Below are positions 1 to 12,700 of a stretch of 64,000 nucleotides of DNA, piece by piece. Source of the DNA: Paragordius varius (Eukaryota; Nematomorpha); NCBI GenBank assembly GCA_964247055.1, contig OZ176057.1:3162001-3226000 (forward strand), given 5' to 3'. Made by a program: the position numbers and the translations under genes. A model generated the notes under the pieces. The model saw nothing but the letters and a program-made list of their open reading frames with translations. It made no database searches and was not told where the DNA came from. Every line of letters starts with the position of its first letter. Position 1 is the stretch's first letter.

Positions 1-500
1 AAAAAAATGGCGGTAAATAACTTTAAGATGATGATTTTCTTACAATTTTACATTTTTTTAAAAAAATGGTGTAATGTTCCTAATATATAGACTAAAGAAA
101 GCATATATATATATATATATATAAATTCGGCTTAATAACTTGCACAATATTTAAAATATTCAAATTTTAAATCGCTTTGGGATATAAAACTACCCCAAAA
201 GGTAAGGAGTGTTTGCCATTTAATTAGTTTTGATGTACAAAAATTAAAACTAAAATAATCACATTTATGTTAAACTACTGCATAGATTTAAAACACATGC
301 CAGAGTATTTAAATCATTTTTTATGCCATATTTATTTCAAACATATATTTTTTTAATGTTACTATCTTTTGATTGCAAGATATGTTTATATGCTTTTCTT
401 CTGACTGGTATAATCTTTTTGGGCATCTATGTAAATTGTCACTTTTTCAAACGGTTAGTTCGGTTAACATTTTTAATTGCCTTAGAATCTTATGTAATTA
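1..500. other. Rheb intron, no feature recognised
   Basis: AT-rich with a short (AT)n at 104-122. No G1-G3 coding sequence and no element seen before the family B hairpin at 501. Confidence 0.5.
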
Positions 501-683
501 CAATATTCATTTTAATGGTTGCTTATTTCACACTATTGTTAGGCATTCTCTAACACAGTAGTGTATGGAAAAAAGACAACAAAATTTTGAATAAACATTT
601 TTTCCTATCTTTTTCCATACTACACTACTGTGTTGCAAATTGCCCAACTATAGTGTCAAATAAGCAACCATTAAAATGCATAC
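501..683. mobile_element. Family B hairpin MITE
   Basis: Inverted arms of about 75 bp: TTTTAATGGTTGCTTATTTC ... ACACAGTAGTGTATGGAAAA and the complement ending CCATTAAAATGCATAC. Confidence 0.8.
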
Positions 684-712
684 ACTAATGTAATTTTTTA
701 ATTTAGTATACA

Positions 713-815
713 ATTTTTTATACTAAATTAGAGCAAAAATTAAAATCATACCGACAAAACGTAAACTCAAAGGATAAATATTTTTTTGTAAAAAGGCAAC
801 AACCATACTTTCCAA
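713..815. repeat. Family C left-arm fragment
   Basis: AAATTAAAATCATACCGACA, then AAACGTAAACTC and CAACAACCATACTTTCC; no right arm seen. Confidence 0.5.
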
Positions 816-1039
816 ACGTTTCATTTTCCTATATAATCTAGGCGGTTACAATAATTTAACATTGACAGTTTTCCACCAATTTACTTTTATCATCATTATT
901 TTGTAACTCAATTCGTCATATTTTAAATCATTTTATGTTTGAAATTATTTTTGTCATTTTCTATTAATACATTTTTTTACAATTTGATTTATACCATAAA
1001 TTTTAAACAAAAATAATATAATATAATTTTAAATTAACT

Positions 1040-1538
1040 ATACCATTTACGATTCAAATTCACCATTGAACAATTCGAATACCCTCGAACAATTCAAGTT
1101 CACCCTAAAATAAATTATGTGTTATTTAAAATTAAAAATTACCCATATTTTTTTATATTTTTATAACATGAAATCTCGTTTAAAATTAATATAATACTGA
1201 TAAAATAATAAACTATTCCATATAAATATATTTTATATTAATAATGAGTTATATTATCCCGAAAACATATAATTTATTTTTAAGGGGAATTTGAATTGTT
1301 CAAGGGTGAATTTGAATTGTTTGAGGGTGACTTTGTATTATTTAAGGGTGTTTGAATTGTTTGAGGGTGAATTTGAATTGTTCAAAGGTTAATATGAATT
1401 GTTTGAGGGTTAATTTAAATTGTTCCAGGGTGAATTTGAAATGTTTGAGGGTAAATTTGAATTGTCCAAGAGGGAATTCGAATTATTTAAGGGGGAATTT
1501 GCATTGTTCAAGGGTGAATTTAAATTGTAAATGGTATA
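1040..1538. mobile_element. Family A element (inverted arrays of ~20-bp units)
   Basis: Left end TACCATTTACGATTCAAATT, right end TTAAATTGTAAATGGTA. Each arm is a run of units like TTCAAGGGTGAATTTGAATT; this copy has the longest right arm, about ten units (1285-1530). Centre is AT-rich with ATAATTTATTTTTA near the arm. Confidence 0.8.
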
Positions 1539-1964
1539 TCTCATTTGCACTTCAAGAGTTTCCTTGTACACTCCAAGCTTTTTCAATCAAACCGTGCATT
1601 TATATATTTTTTTATTCTCTTGATAACCAAAAAATCAAAATCAACTTTTAATCATTCAAGAAACCGTGTATCTTTTATTCTTAAAATATATTAGTTTTTT
1701 TAGATTTTAAATGTAATAAAATATCAGTTTGGTTATTAATTACAATTTTTGTTGAAAATTCATAATTGAATATTATTGTTGGATTGGAAAAAAATTGATT
1801 ACAAAAAAGGGGCTTTTAAATGAAATAATTTAAAATGACATATATAACAAATCAAGAAAATTAGTTTAATTATTTATTTAATTAGTTTGGGCTTAAACAC
1901 AACAAAAATATAAATAATTAAATAAATGGCATGGAAAATTTTTGGTTAAATCAAAATATAAAAT

Positions 1965-2080
1965 GATTAAGGACTAATTTGAAATGTTTAAAGACCAACT
2001 TGAATTATTCAAAGACCAACTTGAAATCAAGGACAAACTTATATTGTTCAAGGACACTCTTAAAATGCAAATGGTTTAAA
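1965..2080. repeat. Family A' fragment
   Basis: Units of the form AAAGACCAACTTGAATTATT and TCAAGGACACTCTTAAAATG, ending GCAAATGGT. Related pieces are at 30335-30405 (reverse) and 51045-51135. Looks like a sister of family A with changed unit sequence. Confidence 0.5.
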
Positions 2081-2095
2081 ACCTAATTTCCGTTT

Positions 2096-2180
2096 GTTAT
2101 TTTACTTTTTTTCGCATTACATGGATTTTGGTTTATATCCTTAAATTGTGTACTTACATGGCTTTCCGTAAATTTTAAAA
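2096..2180 (+). repeat. Decayed copy of Rheb exon start and its acceptor
   Basis: TTTTTCGCATTACATGGA at 2108 and GTTTATATCCTTAAAT at 2130 parallel the genuine acceptor and exon at 2257-2300; spacing is about 149 bp. The copy no longer encodes the protein and its AG acceptor is AC. Confidence 0.7.
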
Positions 2181-2269
2181 AATAAACGAAAGATAATAAA
2201 AAAACATATCATATACCCAATTTCTCTTTCTGTGCTTAATGATCTTTATTTTATTTTTTTACGCATTAG

Positions 2270-4458
2270 ATGGACCCTAGTTTATATCCTCAAAGCTGTT
2301 TTGTTAACATACATGGCTACCTTATAGTTTATTCTATCGCTAATTACGACAGGTAAATTCTTTATTTCAACGTATAATAGTTTTATGATAGCCTTATCAA
2401 CTTATGAACGGATTCAAAGGATGACTGGAAAATCTATGTAATGTATATTCAAATTTTATATGTGATTGGTATGGTTTAAAATATTTCATTGCATAAATTT
2501 TAAAATATATTTTGTCAGTTTTATGTATACATTGTTCGCAAATTTCGATTTTATACAAATAATATTTTTATATATTTACGTTTTTTTTTACACATCAAGA
2601 TAATATAGCAAAATTATGGGGAATATATATATATATATATATATTACATATCCATAAAATGTTTCCTTATTATTTTTTTGTAATTACTTCACATTAAATT
2701 TAAAAGGTCTTTTTCATATTTTTTTCAAATAAATTTGTAATATACACCACCCCGTCCAAATGACACCTGGGAATAACCAAATAATTTAAAACTATTGTAT
2801 GGAAATAGGAAAAATCTATGATAGCGCATTTGTTACAAGGATTTAAAAAATATAATTTTCGATCATTTGTCAAAATTGATCGATATTTGGTATTTTACAG
2901 AGCTTTTAAGAGTTTATTGGATTCGTCATTAAATGAAAAATCCTTATTATTATTATTATTATTTTTGCATTGGTTTTAAGTTAGTTTCTCAATATAAATA
3001 AAAGTTTCAATTTGAATTAATTAATTAATTATAAAACTTAAAAGATTTGTTGTAAAGTCATCAACAAACTAAAGTGCTAGAAGGGTAAGAACTATATATA
3101 GTTGAGATACTTTTAACTGTTTAATAAAAATTATATATTTGAACCTTAGTTAATTTTTTTATTAAATATGACTCTATTTTTATGCGTATATCGTTTTTTA
3201 AAACATATATTATATACCATTTGCAGTTCAAATTCACCCTCGAACAATTCAAATTTATCCTAAAATAAATTATGTTTTTAAATAAATTATGTAATAAAAT
3301 TTTTTTTTAAATGAAATTTTGTTTATTATTATAATAGTGAAATAATCAATTATGCCATAAAAATATATTTTATAAAAATATGATGAGTTATATTAGCCCG
3401 CAAACACATAATTTATTCTTAGGGTGAATTTGAATTGTTCAAGGGTAACAAATGGTATATATATATATATATATATATAACGTTACAAATTTCTATTAAT
3501 CAAACGCTATAATTGTTTTTCACTTAATAATCTATGATTAGAATTAGCAATACTCCATCCCTGTATAATTCGACCCCGAGTCTGACATACTTAAATTTGT
3601 CACCAAAAGCACCTTTGGAGAAAACTGACAAACCTCATGCTTCAGCAACGAAACCGCTTAAAAAATCTATCTCTAACATGAGAGAGCCCACCAAAACATC
3701 AGTTATAACTGAGACTACCAAACTTAAAAATCGGAATGTAAACCATTACGATATAACTGAGAGTGTAGGGATAGATGCATTACACCTAAACGAAATTTTT
3801 CCACAAAACAGGGCAGATGACGAAAAAAATATTTCCAATAATATATTTGATGTTAAAAAAACGCCAAAAACAAGCCAAAATATGATAAGCTCTAGTCAAA
3901 ATGCTTTACATGGGCTTATTGGTACGCCACAACAATCCGATTCTGTGATAAATTCGGCCTATAGGTTGATACTTTTTTTAATGCTATTTTATAAGTTTAA
4001 AGCCTGGGAATCAAGTATATTTTCCTAGTATTCCACGAATTTTATTTGTATACAGTAAAAAACGCAATTAGATGGGGTAAAAATTTTGGTGTTTGTAAAA
4101 ATATGTATAGGTAAAATATATTACAGTAAAAACTGAAATTATACGGACAAAATGTAAAAATATAAAGACAAATATTTTTTCTAAAATAAAACCATACTTT
4201 TTAAATCTTAATTTATTTCATTATAACTTATTATTAAAATTGGCAAAGTCTGAAATAGATATATATATATATATATATTACTAACAGAATCATTTCTAAA
4301 TTTTACAATTGTAACTAAATAGCTTATATAAGAAAAATAAGGTTTTAAAAAGTATGGTTGTCTTTTAGAAAAAAATTTTTGTCTTTATATTTTTACGTTT
4401 TGCCCGCATAATTTTAATTTTTACTGCAATTTATAACCAGCAATTAAAATATATTCAC

Positions 4459-4492
<34 letters not shown>

Positions 4493-4704
4493 ATTATTGT
4501 AGATTTTCGTTTAAACTTTAATTAATTATGAAAAATATGAAATTATAGTTTTAAATAAAACTTAACTTACTACACGGTTTTTAAGGAAGGATTTGTTAAA
4601 TTCCTTTCGTGAGAATAATATATTGTATTGATTCGGACATATTATAAAACGTTTTTGATGGAAATATCGTTTATTTTTTTATTTAATATAAAAATAATTT
4701 GTAA

Positions 4705-4745
<41 letters not shown>

Positions 4746-7700
4746 AAAATGGATTTTTAATATTAGTTTTATATACATTGTTACATACTGTAAATTTATA
4801 AGTCACAGAATCGATTTTACTATATAAAACTTCAACCAAACGCAACATTTTCCATTCATATGGAACTGAAATGTTGCATTTGTTTTAAAAATGTTGTGTT
4901 TGCTTGAAAAAATGTTGCTTTGTACTGAAAAAGGTAGATGCTTTTTTAGAGTTTTTCGCTAATATTATGTTTTTTTTATTTCTCAATAAAATATTTTTTT
5001 TCCCGACTAATTCAAAATCTAATTCTTTGTGCAATTTTTTTAATTAATATTAATGTTATTCCTCATTACAATATATTTTTTGTTATAACGTTTCTATAAA
5101 ACAAGCACTGTTTTGTAGAAATTTTACAATATTGGGTTTAATTTATATATATATAAATATATATAGAACACCGGTGGTTTTTGTTGGAAACAAATTGGAT
5201 CTGCTAGCTCAAAGGTATAACATAATTTTTTTACGATTATCAAAAATATTAAAATATGTGTCATTCAAAAATATTTTATTTACTCAATTAATTAGTTATA
5301 ATATAAAATATTTGATATAAAATGGCAAAAAACGCTAAATAAATATACCATTTACAATTCAAATTCATCCTTTAACAATTCAAATTCACCCCGAACAATA
5401 TAAATTGACCATTGAACTCAAATTAAAATTCACCCTAAAAATAAATTATGTGTTTTTGGGCTAATATAACTCATCATTAATATGAAATATCTATATGGCA
5501 TAGTTTAATATTAATTATGTTATTTTATTTTTAAACAATTTTTTTAAATATAAAATATATAAGTAATTTTTAATCGTAATAAACGCATATTTATTACATT
5601 TTAAATTTGAAATCTTCGAGGGGGAATTCGAATTGTTTGTGGGTTTTTGAAGTGTAAATAGTATATTTCATTTTTTAGAATTGTAAATCAATTAAATTTA
5701 AATTTACCTTTTAAAATCATAAAAGAACATTAAACACGTAAAAATTGACAAATGCATCATATCTTTATAAGATTAAAAAATATGAAACAATTTAATCAGT
5801 TTTTGGAATACATTTTTGAATAAAAACTAATTTACCAAGCGATATGCACCTATCTTTGAATATTTGCAATTTTTATTTTTATTAATTATCGATATACCAT
5901 TTTTTTTAATTTTCACAGGATTAATTTTACTTTTTTTGGGGTTTTAAAAAAATAAGTTTTCATCAGACTTAAAAGATTGACTACAATTTTGATTGACCAA
6001 TAACATATTGTTTTCCTCAACCAGGTCAAGTTGTTTAATGAGTTTTTTTACTCAATATACATAAAATTTTGCTGCAGAACAATTTTAATTATAGCGTTGA
6101 GGAGGTATTTAAGAATAGTGATGATTGGGTATATAGAAGATTTCATGATTATAACAAATATTGTAACAATCCCAACCCAATCATTAAATAAATGTATATG
6201 GCCAACAACTATACTGTGAAGCAGTTTTATAGAATAACATGAGATATGAATAAAGGCAGATTTGGGAATAAACTATCTGCCTTAGATCCCCACATAATTC
6301 CCTAGTTTGATGAAGTTATCTTAAAAATAGAGGCGTGAAATTTTTATGAATATTAATTTGATTTGAAAGACCCATGTAGGAGTTCCTAAAAGTGTAGAAA
6401 CTCTTTTTCTAAATCTTTTTTAATTATTGTTAGCTATTATGCCTTATCACTGTCCCGTTAATGATAAAACACATTCTAGTCTAAATAGTTTAAATTGGTT
6501 AGAGATGACAGGATACTTAGACAATATTATTGACACAATTACTAAAGGGCAGGATTATAAAAACTATTTTATGATTTAATATAATAAACGAAGGCCAATT
6601 TTAAATTACCTTTCCAAAAAATTAAATTAGTTGCCCAAATCACATATAAGAGGCAAGGATTAATTGTCCAATATACTCAAGTCTTGTATTTCATGGTTCA
6701 GGCAACAACTCCCACAAAAGCGAAATTTAATTTTTTGCTGCCATTGAATGATAGTATTCAAACCGCTGGTGGCATATCGACCTAAAACTGCTTTTTTGTC
6801 GCCCTAAACTCCTTGCTAAATTTTTTTAATATATTCATTTTGAGTATAAATATCAGCAAATGTGTCAAACATCTTAAATTTTTTTATTATTATACTAGCG
6901 TAAATCTCGTGCTGCTACGCAGCCTGAGGAAGTCCTTTGGACTTCTGCGAGGGGGGGGGTCATTTTTGATTTTATAAGGAATTTTGGTATGCGGCACGAA
7001 GTTTCAAAATGATTCACATAGTCTCATAAGTTTTCTTAAATTTGGCTCCAAAGGTAAGCTGTATCGATATGATGGCGCAGTTGTAGCCGGGTATCCCCTT
7101 ACCCAGAAGCCATTATAATGGAGTTAGATAAAAAAAATTTGCCTTTATACCTGGAATCAACGTTTATACCTATGGAAGAATGGCTCAAAACTAACATTTT
7201 TTAAAGGAGTAAAAGGCCTATTTAACAGATAATTCAAAAAATCTGCTCGAATTTTGACTTTTTACGGGTAATACTTTAAGCAGCTATTGAACTTATATGG
7301 CCTGATAGGTTTTCTGCAAATTAGCCCCAAAAGCACGCTATTTCGATATGACGGGTCAGTTTTTAGCGGCCAGCTCCTTACCCAGCAGCTATCATCAAAG
7401 AAACGCTTGACTACAATTTTTGACTTTTATCAGGGAATACGTGGAATCCATCCTGAATTTTTACGGTCCCACACCTAGGGCGAAAAATAGATTTAAAAAA
7501 TTATTTTTGGGGACATTGACGGGGGGAGCGGGTAAAAAGAAGGCCTAAATTAAAAAAGCGAGATGAGTATGTTCGGCGCAATCGATAATAAGTAAATTAA
7601 AATCATATTTGAAATTGAATGGACCAACACGTTTTCCAGAAAATGGTCTCAAAGACACGATTTTTGTGGACGTTTTTTTTGAAAAAAATGGCATTTTACG

Positions 7701-8743
7701 GGGATAGCGGGTAAGAGGGCCTAAATCAAAAAAGTGAGTCGACTATGTTCAGCGCGATCAAAAATAAGTGAACAAAAATCATATTTGAAATTAAATGGTC
7801 CAACACATTCTCCGGAAAATTGTATCAACCCGTTTTTCACACGGGGTAGGCCCGAACTGGGCCCCTAATTCCAAAAAGGGCGAAGCTATTGTCGGGACTT
7901 TTATTAATAATTATATTTTTTCGATATTCGGATTCGATTGGGTTCACCGGTTTTCCGGAAACAGATCACAAAGCCAGCATTTTTCATTTTTATAAATATA
8001 TAGATGTTGCATGCACGGCGTATAAGACAAAATAAATATTTTGCGGCCCTTTCAAATTTTTCGCTAAGTATGGTTATTACTGATCTAAAGTAAACTTTAT
8101 CGATATTATGACTCATGAGACATGATAATATTTTTTGTGAGTACCACCATGAATTATTTCATAGATCTTTCAAATAATAATTGACTACTTTTGGATGCCA
8201 ATGCCTCCAATATAGTATATTACAGCGCATGAGTTAAATAACTTTATTCTTTATCGCTTGAAACATTTATATATTTATTTAGTTTGTTTGCATTTTACCG
8301 TATACTATAAATGATTTAATTTAAATTTTTGAAATTACTATAATTACCTAGTTTGATTTACTTTTAAAATTTATTTTGTTTGATTTAACAAATTTATTTT
8401 AAAAATGTGATAATTTAGTTTAATAACGCATGCTTGATTGTATATACTATAATTGATCAGATACCGGGTTATTATTTTTTACCCTTCAAATAATAATGAA
8501 TGAACACAATATTAATATTTTTAATTTTATTAATATTGTGTTAGAACTGTTTCAAAGGAAATGGCTAAAAAGTCTAGCAATAATCTCAAAGTTCCACTCT
8601 ATGAAACATCTGCCAAAACAAACCATGTACTTTTAGTTAACTTAAATTTTTATTAGTTTTCATGTTTAATCCTACAATATTTTATTAATACAATTTTAAT
8701 AATACTTTTTTCAACAAGCATATTTTATATAATTTTTTGGATA

Positions 8744-8782
<39 letters not shown>

Positions 8783-9565
8783 ACACCGATTCTTCAAATT
8801 GATATTTTAAAAAACTAACAAAAACGGTTCTAATTAAAATTATTGCTTTTATCCTAATGAAAATTATATAAATAAGCTAAAATATCCTAATAACATTTAG
8901 TTTTGGAACTACTTGGACGCCATTTTTATTTTACAACATTTTTGCACAATATAGTGTTTATTTGATTCTTAGCCTAAAATTAATTAAGTTTTTTATTAAA
9001 ATCACGTTTAACATTTATATAAACAGAAAATGTGGTATATTTTGCATTATTTTTTTTATTTTGCTTATGCACACATGTCATCTTGATTAATTTTTACCTT
9101 TCAGTTAAGTAATATCTAGTATTTTTGAAATTTTTTAATATATTTCAGTTCTTTTAATGTTATAAAAGTTCAAACCTTTGCCATGTTTTTATTTCTTCCA
9201 TATTTTTAAAAATATTTAAATTTAAACAAGCCTCGGGTATCTAACTACCCCATTTTGAATCGAAGGACTGAAATGAATGCGTTATATCCAATTTTTAATA
9301 TATATGAACTAGCATTTGAGGTTTAATTGATGTTGGCTATTTTAAAAAAACCTATTATTTTAGTTTTAAAAATTAATTGATACTTATATCAAGATATAAT
9401 TCATTGTTATAGAATGTTTGTCATGTGTTTGAAGCCATTCTTTATGAGATTGAAAAACTTGAAATTATAAATCAAAACGTTTCCGATCAAAACGATACTG
9501 GCCAAAGTTATTCGAAGAAATCCATTTCATCATATAAAAAAGATAGCGCTTGTGCAATAAATTAA
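2270..9565 (+). CDS. Rheb-like small GTPase, 3' part, six exons in window
   Basis: Ras-superfamily GTPase, most like Rheb, the membrane-bound activator of TORC1. Exons: 2270-2352, 2381-2437, 3542-3964, 5167-5214, 8545-8626 and 9413-9565; all phases agree, giving 281 codons plus TAA. Seen: YPQSCFVNIHGYLIVYSI, which matches the Rheb stretch around FPQTYSIDINGYILVYSV; the G4 box in TPVVFVGNKLDL; the G5 box in ETSAKTNHNV; a final helix VFEAILYEIEKL; and a C-terminal CAIN that fits a CAAX prenylation box. The G1-G3 exons are not in the first 2.2 kb, so they must lie upstream of the window. Exon 3 adds 141 codons of Ser/Thr/Asn-rich sequence that Rheb normally lacks. The first intron is only 28 nt. 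Assignment to Rheb rather than another Ras branch rests on the segment before and through beta 4 and on EIEKL near the end. Confidence 0.82.
2353..2380 (+). other. 28-nt intron in the Rheb-like gene
   Basis: Between ...TACGACAG and TTTTATGATAGCC. It starts GTAAAT and ends ATAATAG. Removing it joins VYSIANYDS to FMIALSTYERI, the expected beta 4/helix 3 sequence of a Ras-type GTPase. Because 28 is not a multiple of 3, reading through would shift the frame. Confidence 0.8.
3213..3458. mobile_element. Family A element
   Basis: TACCATTTGCAGTTCAAATT at left, GAATTGTTCAAGGGTAACAA and ATGGTATA at right; few tandem units remain. Confidence 0.75.
3542..3964 (+). CDS. Rheb-like gene, insertion exon (141 codons)
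   Basis: Open frame after an acceptor ending ATGATTAG, with a donor at TATAG|GTTGAT. The phase matches both the exon ending ...MTGKS and the exon starting TPVVFVG. The product is rich in Ser, Thr, Asn and Lys with several SP/TP pairs and no recognised domain, and looks disordered. An ATG at 3534 with in-frame stops just upstream could make this look like an independent start, but joining it as an internal exon explains both flanks. It would fall in the loop before the G4 strand. Confidence 0.68.
4124..4426. mobile_element. Family C MITE
   Basis: CAGTAAAAACTGAAATTATA at left, TAATTTTAATTTTTACTG at right; arms include ACAACCATACTTTT / AAAGTATGGTTGTC. TA flank at left. Confidence 0.8.
4836..4945. 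repeat. Family J fragment
   Basis: Four units such as GCTTGAAAAAATGTTGCTTT, preceded by one unit of the opposite sense (CAACCAAACGCAACATTTTC). Matches the arms at 13.6-14.1 kb. Confidence 0.6.
5344..5665. mobile_element. Family A element
   Basis: TACCATTTACAATTCAAATT at left with four units; the right arm is eroded (GAATTGTTTGTGGG, then AAGTGTAAATAGTATA). Confidence 0.7.
6893..8003. mobile_element. Dispersed repeat I, copy 1
   Basis: Starts ACTAGCGTAAATCTCGTGCT and ends TATAAATATATAGAT. More GC-rich than its surroundings; contains repeated GGGTAAAAAG and TTTTACGGG blocks. Class not recognised. It lies in a Rheb intron. Confidence 0.7.
8780..9300 (+). mobile_element. Family D element (~560 bp)
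   Basis: AACACCGATTCTTCAAATTG at left; CATTTTGAATCGAAGGACTG and AATGCGTTATATCC at right. Interior ACTACTTGGACGCCATTTTT and CACACATGTCATCTTGATTA recur in all copies. Confidence 0.7.
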
Positions 9566-9634
9566 ATTTGATGTGCTCGGAAAAATTAAAGCTCAATGAA
9601 GTTTTAGGGGTTATTGTTGTCGCGAAAAAAAATT

Positions 9635-9710
9635 GATGTGATATGTAAATATTTTATGGAATAAGTCGCCAAAAAAATTTATGTGATATGTAAATATTTT
9701 ATGGAATAAA
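9635..9710 (+). other. Rheb 3' UTR with poly(A) signal and short tandem duplication
   Basis: A stretch starting TGTGATATGTAAATATTTTA occurs at 9637 and again at 9682 (45-bp period). The second copy ends in AATAAA (about 9705-9710), 140 bases after the stop at 9563-9565. This is a plausible cleavage signal. Confidence 0.45.
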
Positions 9711-9754
9711 TATATTTTTTATATTTTGAGAAAATCGTAGTCTTTTTAGACATT

Positions 9755-12700
9755 CTCTAGCCTGGTGCAGCGAATAAGGTACCCTCACCTCTGAGTTAAA
9801 GGGGTTGGTTTATAAGGACATATAATCCGTAAAACCTTGCCTCAATCACAAAACCATGCAGAAACGACTTACAAAAATGATTGATGATAATAAAACATCT
9901 ATTTCAAAGCGAAATTTTAATTTTAATATAAATGATAATATATATTATGATAATGCTAGTACACCTATAAATGCAAATTATATAAATAATAGAAATAAAA
10001 ATAATTCAAAAGCAATAATAAATAAACCAGGTACAAATGAACAACCAAAAATAAAAATGAGATACAAGAATCTATATAAAAACTTCAAATCTATATCGGA
10101 ATCATTTAAATTGGCTCTTGGAATGTTGGAACAATGGTTAATAAGCAATGGCTGGTAATAGATACGGTGCGAAACTTAGATTTAAACATATGCTCTTTAC
10201 AAGAAACTCGATATAAAAATGCAGGTATAAAACACTTTGATGGTTATTCATTACTATACCAAGGTGGGAACAAAGGACAATCTGGCGTTGCCATAATGAT
10301 GAAAGAAACACATCGACAAAACCTAATTACCGTGACCCGTCACAGTGATAGAATTATTCAAGCTAGAATGATATACAACAAATTGATCCTCAATGTTACT
10401 TCCGTATATCACCCCAAAAAGGCTTGCCCGATAAATGCAAGCTGGATTTTTGGGATCAGCTCTATCAAATATGTTCCAATATACCCGAAACAGACTGTAT
10501 AATGATTGGAGATTTAAATGCACATGTTGGAAGCAGCGAAGGTTTTTCTGGTATACATGGAGGATAGAACTTTGATAATCGGGACAAAGAAGGAGAAAAT
10601 GTTTTAGAATTCTGTGCACAGCTCAGCGACTACAGTTAGCAAACACTTTGTTCACCAAAAGCAAAAATAAACTGATTACATACACTTCTGGCAATAATAA
10701 TATAACAATAGACTACATCATAACTAGCCAACACATTCGAAAATATCTGGTAAATACAACCACTTCTAATTCTGAAACACAGCATAAAGTTTTAACATCA
10801 ATTTTTAAATTTAACTCAAGGCCTTTCAATCATAAAACCAAACCTAGAGTTAATATACACAAGTTTAAAAAACCTGATATAATGAAAAATTTCAAAAAGT
10901 CGCTTAACTTAAACATTGATAAAAGACTCCTGGCAAAGTTTAAGAAGCAATACGATTGAAAATGTAGAAAAATGGTGTGGTAGAAGAAAGAGCAAAGCCC
11001 AAAAGAAATGGTGGTGGGACGATGCAATTAAGCCATTACTTAAAGAAAAGGCGCGTTTGTATAAAAAATGGAAGAAATCGAAAAGAGAATACGACAAAAC
11101 TGAGTATTACAAATACAACAAAATGGTACAAAAGGAAATAAATAAATTAATGAAAAGGCTAAAGATACTGCCGATAAATTCGAAAAGGAAATCCAAAATA
11201 ATAAAATTTTTAAACATATGAAACTTTACAATAATAACAAAAAAGATATACCAACGATTAATGTATAAAAGATAATAATAATAATTTACAAATACAACCA
11301 GAATTAATTAAATCCATATGGCAAAAATATATGGAGCAAAATCTAAACAACCCTGTAACACCCATAATAAATTCTGACAGAGATCCCTGTTGTGGTCCAT
11401 TAAGGACATTCACAATACAAGAAATTGAAATTGCTTTAGACCAAATGAAATCAAACAAGGCATCGGGCCCTAGTGAACTATGTTTTGATGTCATTAAATT
11501 AATACCCAATATATCCATACTTCTAACAAATTTATTTAACAAAATAATAGTTGAAATGAAAATACCACAGACTGGGAAAAAAGCATTATATTTCCCATCT
11601 TCAAAAATAAAGGAGATATCCTAACCTGTTCCTCATACAGGCCCTTAAAACTTTTTGAACATGGGTTAAAAAATTTTGAAATATGCCTCAAAAATCGTAT
11701 CGTCCAGCTCATATCAATTAACAATGCAATTCGCCTTTTCAGCGGGTAAAAGCACAATCGATCCAATTTTCTTACTCAGATAAATACCGAGCACAAGGTC
11801 TTAAACTATTCCACCTTTTTGTCGATTTAGAAAAGGCTTAAGACTCAGTACCTAGAGCACTAATAATAGAATCACTGCGCTACAACAACGTAGATGAATA
11901 TACCATGAAGTTAGTTATATTAATCTACACTAACTCAATCAGTTGTGTTCTTACACCTGTTGGGAATTCAGAGTATTTTAGTATAAATACTGGGTTGCAT
12001 CAGGGGTCTGTCCATAGCCCATTTCTTTTTATAGCTATAATTGATTACATAACAAAAGATATTAAAGACGGTCTAGCACATGAAATTCTTTACGCAGACG
12101 ACCACATAATCACTGCAGAAGATATTTCAATACTCGAAAATAAATATCTAATATGGTCAAAACAATTACATAAACACGGTCTTAAAATCAATACAAACAA
12201 AACTAAAATTCTAATCACAGGAGATTAACATAAAACTATAAAGTTCCCATGCCCAGTGTGCACCACTGAGGTTTGTTGTACAAAATGCAGAAATTGGGTC
12301 CATAAAAAATGTTCCAACATAAAAGGAAAGTTAATTAATAATAATAATTTTATTTGCACACCATGTGCTTTATCAATACCACTGCCAATATCGAATCCAC
12401 GTACTTTAAACTTTAATGGAGACAAACTAGAAGTTGTAACATCTTTTCCATATCTGGGCGATTATATATCATCTGATGGTTCTTTGAGGGATGCCATTGC
12501 TCATAGAATCAGATAAGGATGGGCCAAATTCAATCAATTAAAATATATTTTAACTAATAAAAATATCAAATCGAATCATAAGATAAAGATTTACAAAATG
12601 GGAACAAGACCTGCTATGACATACGCTACAGAAACCTGGGCCCTTACAGCAACAGACCTAAATAGACTTACTAGAGCTGAAAATCACATGCTCAAAATTT

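Noticed and set aside
323-553. 76-codon open frame with hydrophobic residues
   Set aside because: AT-rich chance frame that runs into a family B hairpin; no homology recognised.
1280-1540. CRISPR-like array of about 20-bp repeats
   Set aside because: Units abut without unique spacers, are degenerate, occur in many inverted pairs, and the DNA is animal.
1352-1651. 99-codon open frame on the + strand
   Set aside because: It is the translation of the 20-bp family A units (repeats of NLNCSRV), not a protein.
1-2269. Search for Rheb G1, switch I and DTAG exons
   Set aside because: No GxxxxGKS, DPTIE or DTAG coding block was found on the + strand, so they are taken to be upstream of the window.
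3534-3541. ATG at 3534 as the start of an independent 164-residue protein
   Set aside because: Stops lie directly upstream, but the frame joins both Rheb-like exons in phase, and the ORF tail after the donor is intron-like. It remains the main alternative to the insertion-exon reading.
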